Assembly: GCF_042767895.1 (NCBI RefSeq) | Contig: NC_091561.1 | Coordinates: forward strand, 25,032,292-25,052,291 | DNA: 20,000 bases | Direction: 5' to 3' | From: Penaeus vannamei | Lineage: Eukaryota > Arthropoda > Malacostraca > Decapoda > Penaeidae | Shown here: positions 18,390 to 20,000 of the stretch, one piece after another | Position numbering within the stretch: the stretch's first letter is position 1 | Layout of the letters: each line of letters opens with the position of its first letter | Program-made: the position numbers and the translations under genes | The notes under the pieces: generated by a model | Databases searched by the model: none | Seen by the model: only the letters and a program-made list of their open reading frames with translations | Told to the model about the DNA's origin: nothing

Positions 18390-20000
18390 ATGGCACACAA
18401 TCTAAGCATACTGCAGTGGAACATCTGTAGCTATAAAAGCAAGAACTCATTTCTCCAGTCCATTGTGCGAGCAAGGAGCATTGACGTCGTCATGCTCCAG
18501 GAGACACTAACAATGGGATCCGTGTGCTTCTCAGGATATCATGCCTTCACCACTCCAAACCTGGATGGTGCTAGAGGCCTGATGACCCTGGTAAAAGAAG
18601 CTATCCCTTGCTCCTTAATAGCCAATCCGCCGCACTGTGGAGATGGTGTTGAATCTCTTGCTGTTGAGATTCAGCTACCTGGGGGCTCTATAAAAATATA
18701 CAATATTTATAGCAAACCACTGTGTGAGAGCTTAGATCTAAACCAGGTCTGTGCTACTGCAGCACAAGACCGAGTGATCATAGGGGGAGACTTCAATGCA
18801 CACATGGCCATGCTGAATCCCCGCAAAAGGCCGAACGCGGCAGGCATTCACATAGCAGAAGTGCTTGAGACATTCCCTGAGATCGCTCTTCTCAACACCA
18901 AAGAACCAACGCATGTGAAGGGAGGGGTCCTAGACCTCACCTTTGCCACTGCAACAATGGTGGAGAGAATTCGATGGTGTGTTGATGATACAGTTACTAG
19001 TGATCACTACGGCATAGTCACCACACTAATGGATGCAGGTCCAGCCCAAAGACCACATCACATTCCTAAATGGAAAACTGACAAGGCCAACTGGTTTGCC
19101 TTCCAAGAAGGCTTGGCTCGATGTCTGAAAGACAATGAACCCAATAACGATAATGAAGATGTGGATGTGCTAGAGGCAAGGCTAATCCAGGCCATAAACC
19201 AGGCAGCCTCACAAACCATTCCCAAAACTCGTCCATGGTCCAGAACTCACAAAGACGCCTGGTACTATAATGACGAGATCAAAGAGGTCAACCACAGGGT
19301 TAATATGTGTAGAAAAAACTTCAGACGGCAAAGATCTCCCGACAATCTGGCCCTGCTGAGGGAAGCTGTTGTGGATGCCAAGGAAACTGCCAACAGAGTA
19401 AGGCAGGAAAAATGGCTGGAATGGTGCCAGTCTTTTGGGTACCAGACCAGCCTTACAGACCTGTGGAAACGGGTCAGGCAAGCGACAAGCCGCCAAGCCC
19501 CGAAATGCACTCATCATGACCCACAATCAGAGGCTAACAGATTGGTGCTTGAGTTCTCTGCCAGAACCAGCACCAACAATCTGCCTCCAATGATGAGAGA
19601 AAAACAACAAAACTTAAATCCAGAAAGACTTGCTCTCATAAGAGACAAGGCACTCGAAGCTGATGAAGCAGATGCCTTGTTCTCTCTTAGGGAACTAAGA
19701 AAATCATACAAATCCAGTTCTGGGTCAGCACCGGGATCTGATGGGATCTCTCACCACATCATTTCGCATCTAGGCCTTGCAGGAGAACTTGCATTCTTGC
19801 AGGTTATCAACAAATCCAGGCAAACAGCCACGGTGCCCCAGAGCTGGAAACAAGCCACAATAGTTCCCATCCCAAAGCCAAAGGAGCCTGGCAAGTACCG
19901 CCCCATCTCTCTTCTCAGCTGCCTGGGCAAAACAGCTGAGAAGATGGTACTCAACAGGCTCCGATGGAAAACGGGTCCCCCCCATGAACACCTGCACGGG
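18390..20000 (+). CDS. LINE ORF2: APE endonuclease and reverse transcriptase (3' end outside window)
   Basis: This frame is open for 537 codons to the last base. The start ATG in ATCATGG lies five bases after the ORF1 stop and is in a different frame. Residues 1-~215 are an apurinic-endonuclease-like domain with the expected catalytic set: WN at 10-11, QE at 37-38, GGDFNAH at 132-138, LDLTF at 181-185 and SDH at 204-206. It nicks the target to prime reverse transcription. A linker with a WSRTHKDAWYYNDEI segment (around 283-297) and a basic/helical stretch follows. The RT domain starts near 430, showing GSAPGSDGIS at 445-454, a WKQATIVPIPKP strand at 486-497 and YRPISLLSCLGKTAEKMVLNRL at 503-524. 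Motifs A-E and anything downstream are not in the window. No disabling lesion is visible. Confidence 0.93.
   Translation, partial: MAHNLSILQWNICSYKSKNSFLQSIVRARSIDVVMLQETLTMGSVCFSGYHAFTTPNLDGARGLMTLVKEAIPCSLIANPPHCGDGVESLAVEIQLPGGSIKIYNIYSKPLCESLDLNQVCATAAQDRVIIGGDFNAHMAMLNPRKRPNAAGIHIAEVLETFPEIALLNTKEPTHVKGGVLDLTFATATMVERIRWCVDDTVTSDHYGIVTTLMDAGPAQRPHHIPKWKTDKANWFAFQEGLARCLKDNEPNNDNEDVDVLEARLIQAINQAASQTIPKTRPWSRTHKDAWYYNDEIKEVNHRVNMCRKNFRRQRSPDNLALLREAVVDAKETANRVRQEKWLEWCQSFGYQTSLTDLWKRVRQATSRQAPKCTHHDPQSEANRLVLEFSARTSTNNLPPMMREKQQNLNPERLALIRDKALEADEADALFSLRELRKSYKSSSGSAPGSDGISHHIISHLGLAGELAFLQVINKSRQTATVPQSWKQATIVPIPKPKEPGKYRPISLLSCLGKTAEKMVLNRLRWKTGPPHEHLHG

Larger units (their letters stand above)
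16011..20000 (+). mobile_element. I/Jockey-group LINE, 5' portion, runs off the window
   Basis: This is a non-LTR retrotransposon with a ~660-bp leader, a gag-like ORF1 and an APE-RT ORF2 in the expected order and spacing. Both ORFs are free of stops and frameshifts over about 3.3 kb, which suggests a young and possibly active copy. The 5' boundary is placed at 16011, because sequence shared with the left PLE copy ends at 16010. ORF1 with three CCHC knuckles and an APE-type ORF2 is characteristic of the I and Jockey superfamilies. The rest of the RT, any RNase H domain, the 3' UTR and the second target-site copy lie beyond 20000, so the clade cannot be fixed. Confidence 0.85.

Noticed and set aside
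16353..18398. Long antisense ORFs (116-229 codons) across LINE ORF1 and its leader
   Set aside because: They are shadows of the sense ORF1 reading frame, with low-complexity Ser/Leu/Phe/Val content and no motif.

Overview
This is eukaryotic, repeat-dominated DNA with no host protein-coding gene that I can recognise. It suggests an invertebrate metazoan. A decapod crustacean is my best guess, because large arrays of AT-rich simple and satellite DNA occur beside RTE-like, Penelope-like and I/Jockey-type retroelements. That assignment is inference and no diagnostic host gene supports it.

Layout. (1) Positions 1-12719 are one tandem satellite array, broken once. The monomer is about 570 bp and built mostly from GATAAT/ATTATC-like low-complexity sequence. 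Each monomer also carries one less repetitive core box of about 190 bp. About 20 monomers are visible. The long poly-Ile/Met and Asn/Asp/Tyr/His reading frames on both strands are by-products of this composition, not genes. (2) At 8420-9920 a 5'-truncated RTE-clade LINE lies on the minus strand inside one monomer. It has an 11-bp target-site duplication, an (ATG)4 3' tail and one in-frame TAG. (3) At 12720-13608 the last monomer gives way to a compound (AT)n/(AC)n microsatellite with an internal ~79-bp periodicity. (4) At 13609-16010 two 5'-truncated copies of the same Penelope-like element (PLE) lie head to head. Their shared arms are about 1 kb and differ at only a handful of sites. Each encodes the end of the reverse transcriptase plus a GIY-YIG endonuclease. 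The left copy also keeps a 43-nt motif with the core of a minimal hammerhead ribozyme. (5) From 16011 to the window end is the 5' part of an apparently intact I/Jockey-group LINE: a ~660-bp 5' leader, ORF1 with three CCHC zinc knuckles, and ORF2, which is open to the last base with a complete APE endonuclease and the start of the RT.

How the parts relate. The satellite predates the RTE insertion, because removing the element and one target-site copy restores a normal monomer. The LINE appears to have landed in the right PLE copy, exactly where its hammerhead would begin, so the LINE is younger than the PLE pair. I found no clearly new biological system. The points most worth a second look are the hammerhead with its self-complementary helix III, the near-identical PLE palindrome, and the alternating strand skew and conserved box of the satellite monomer.
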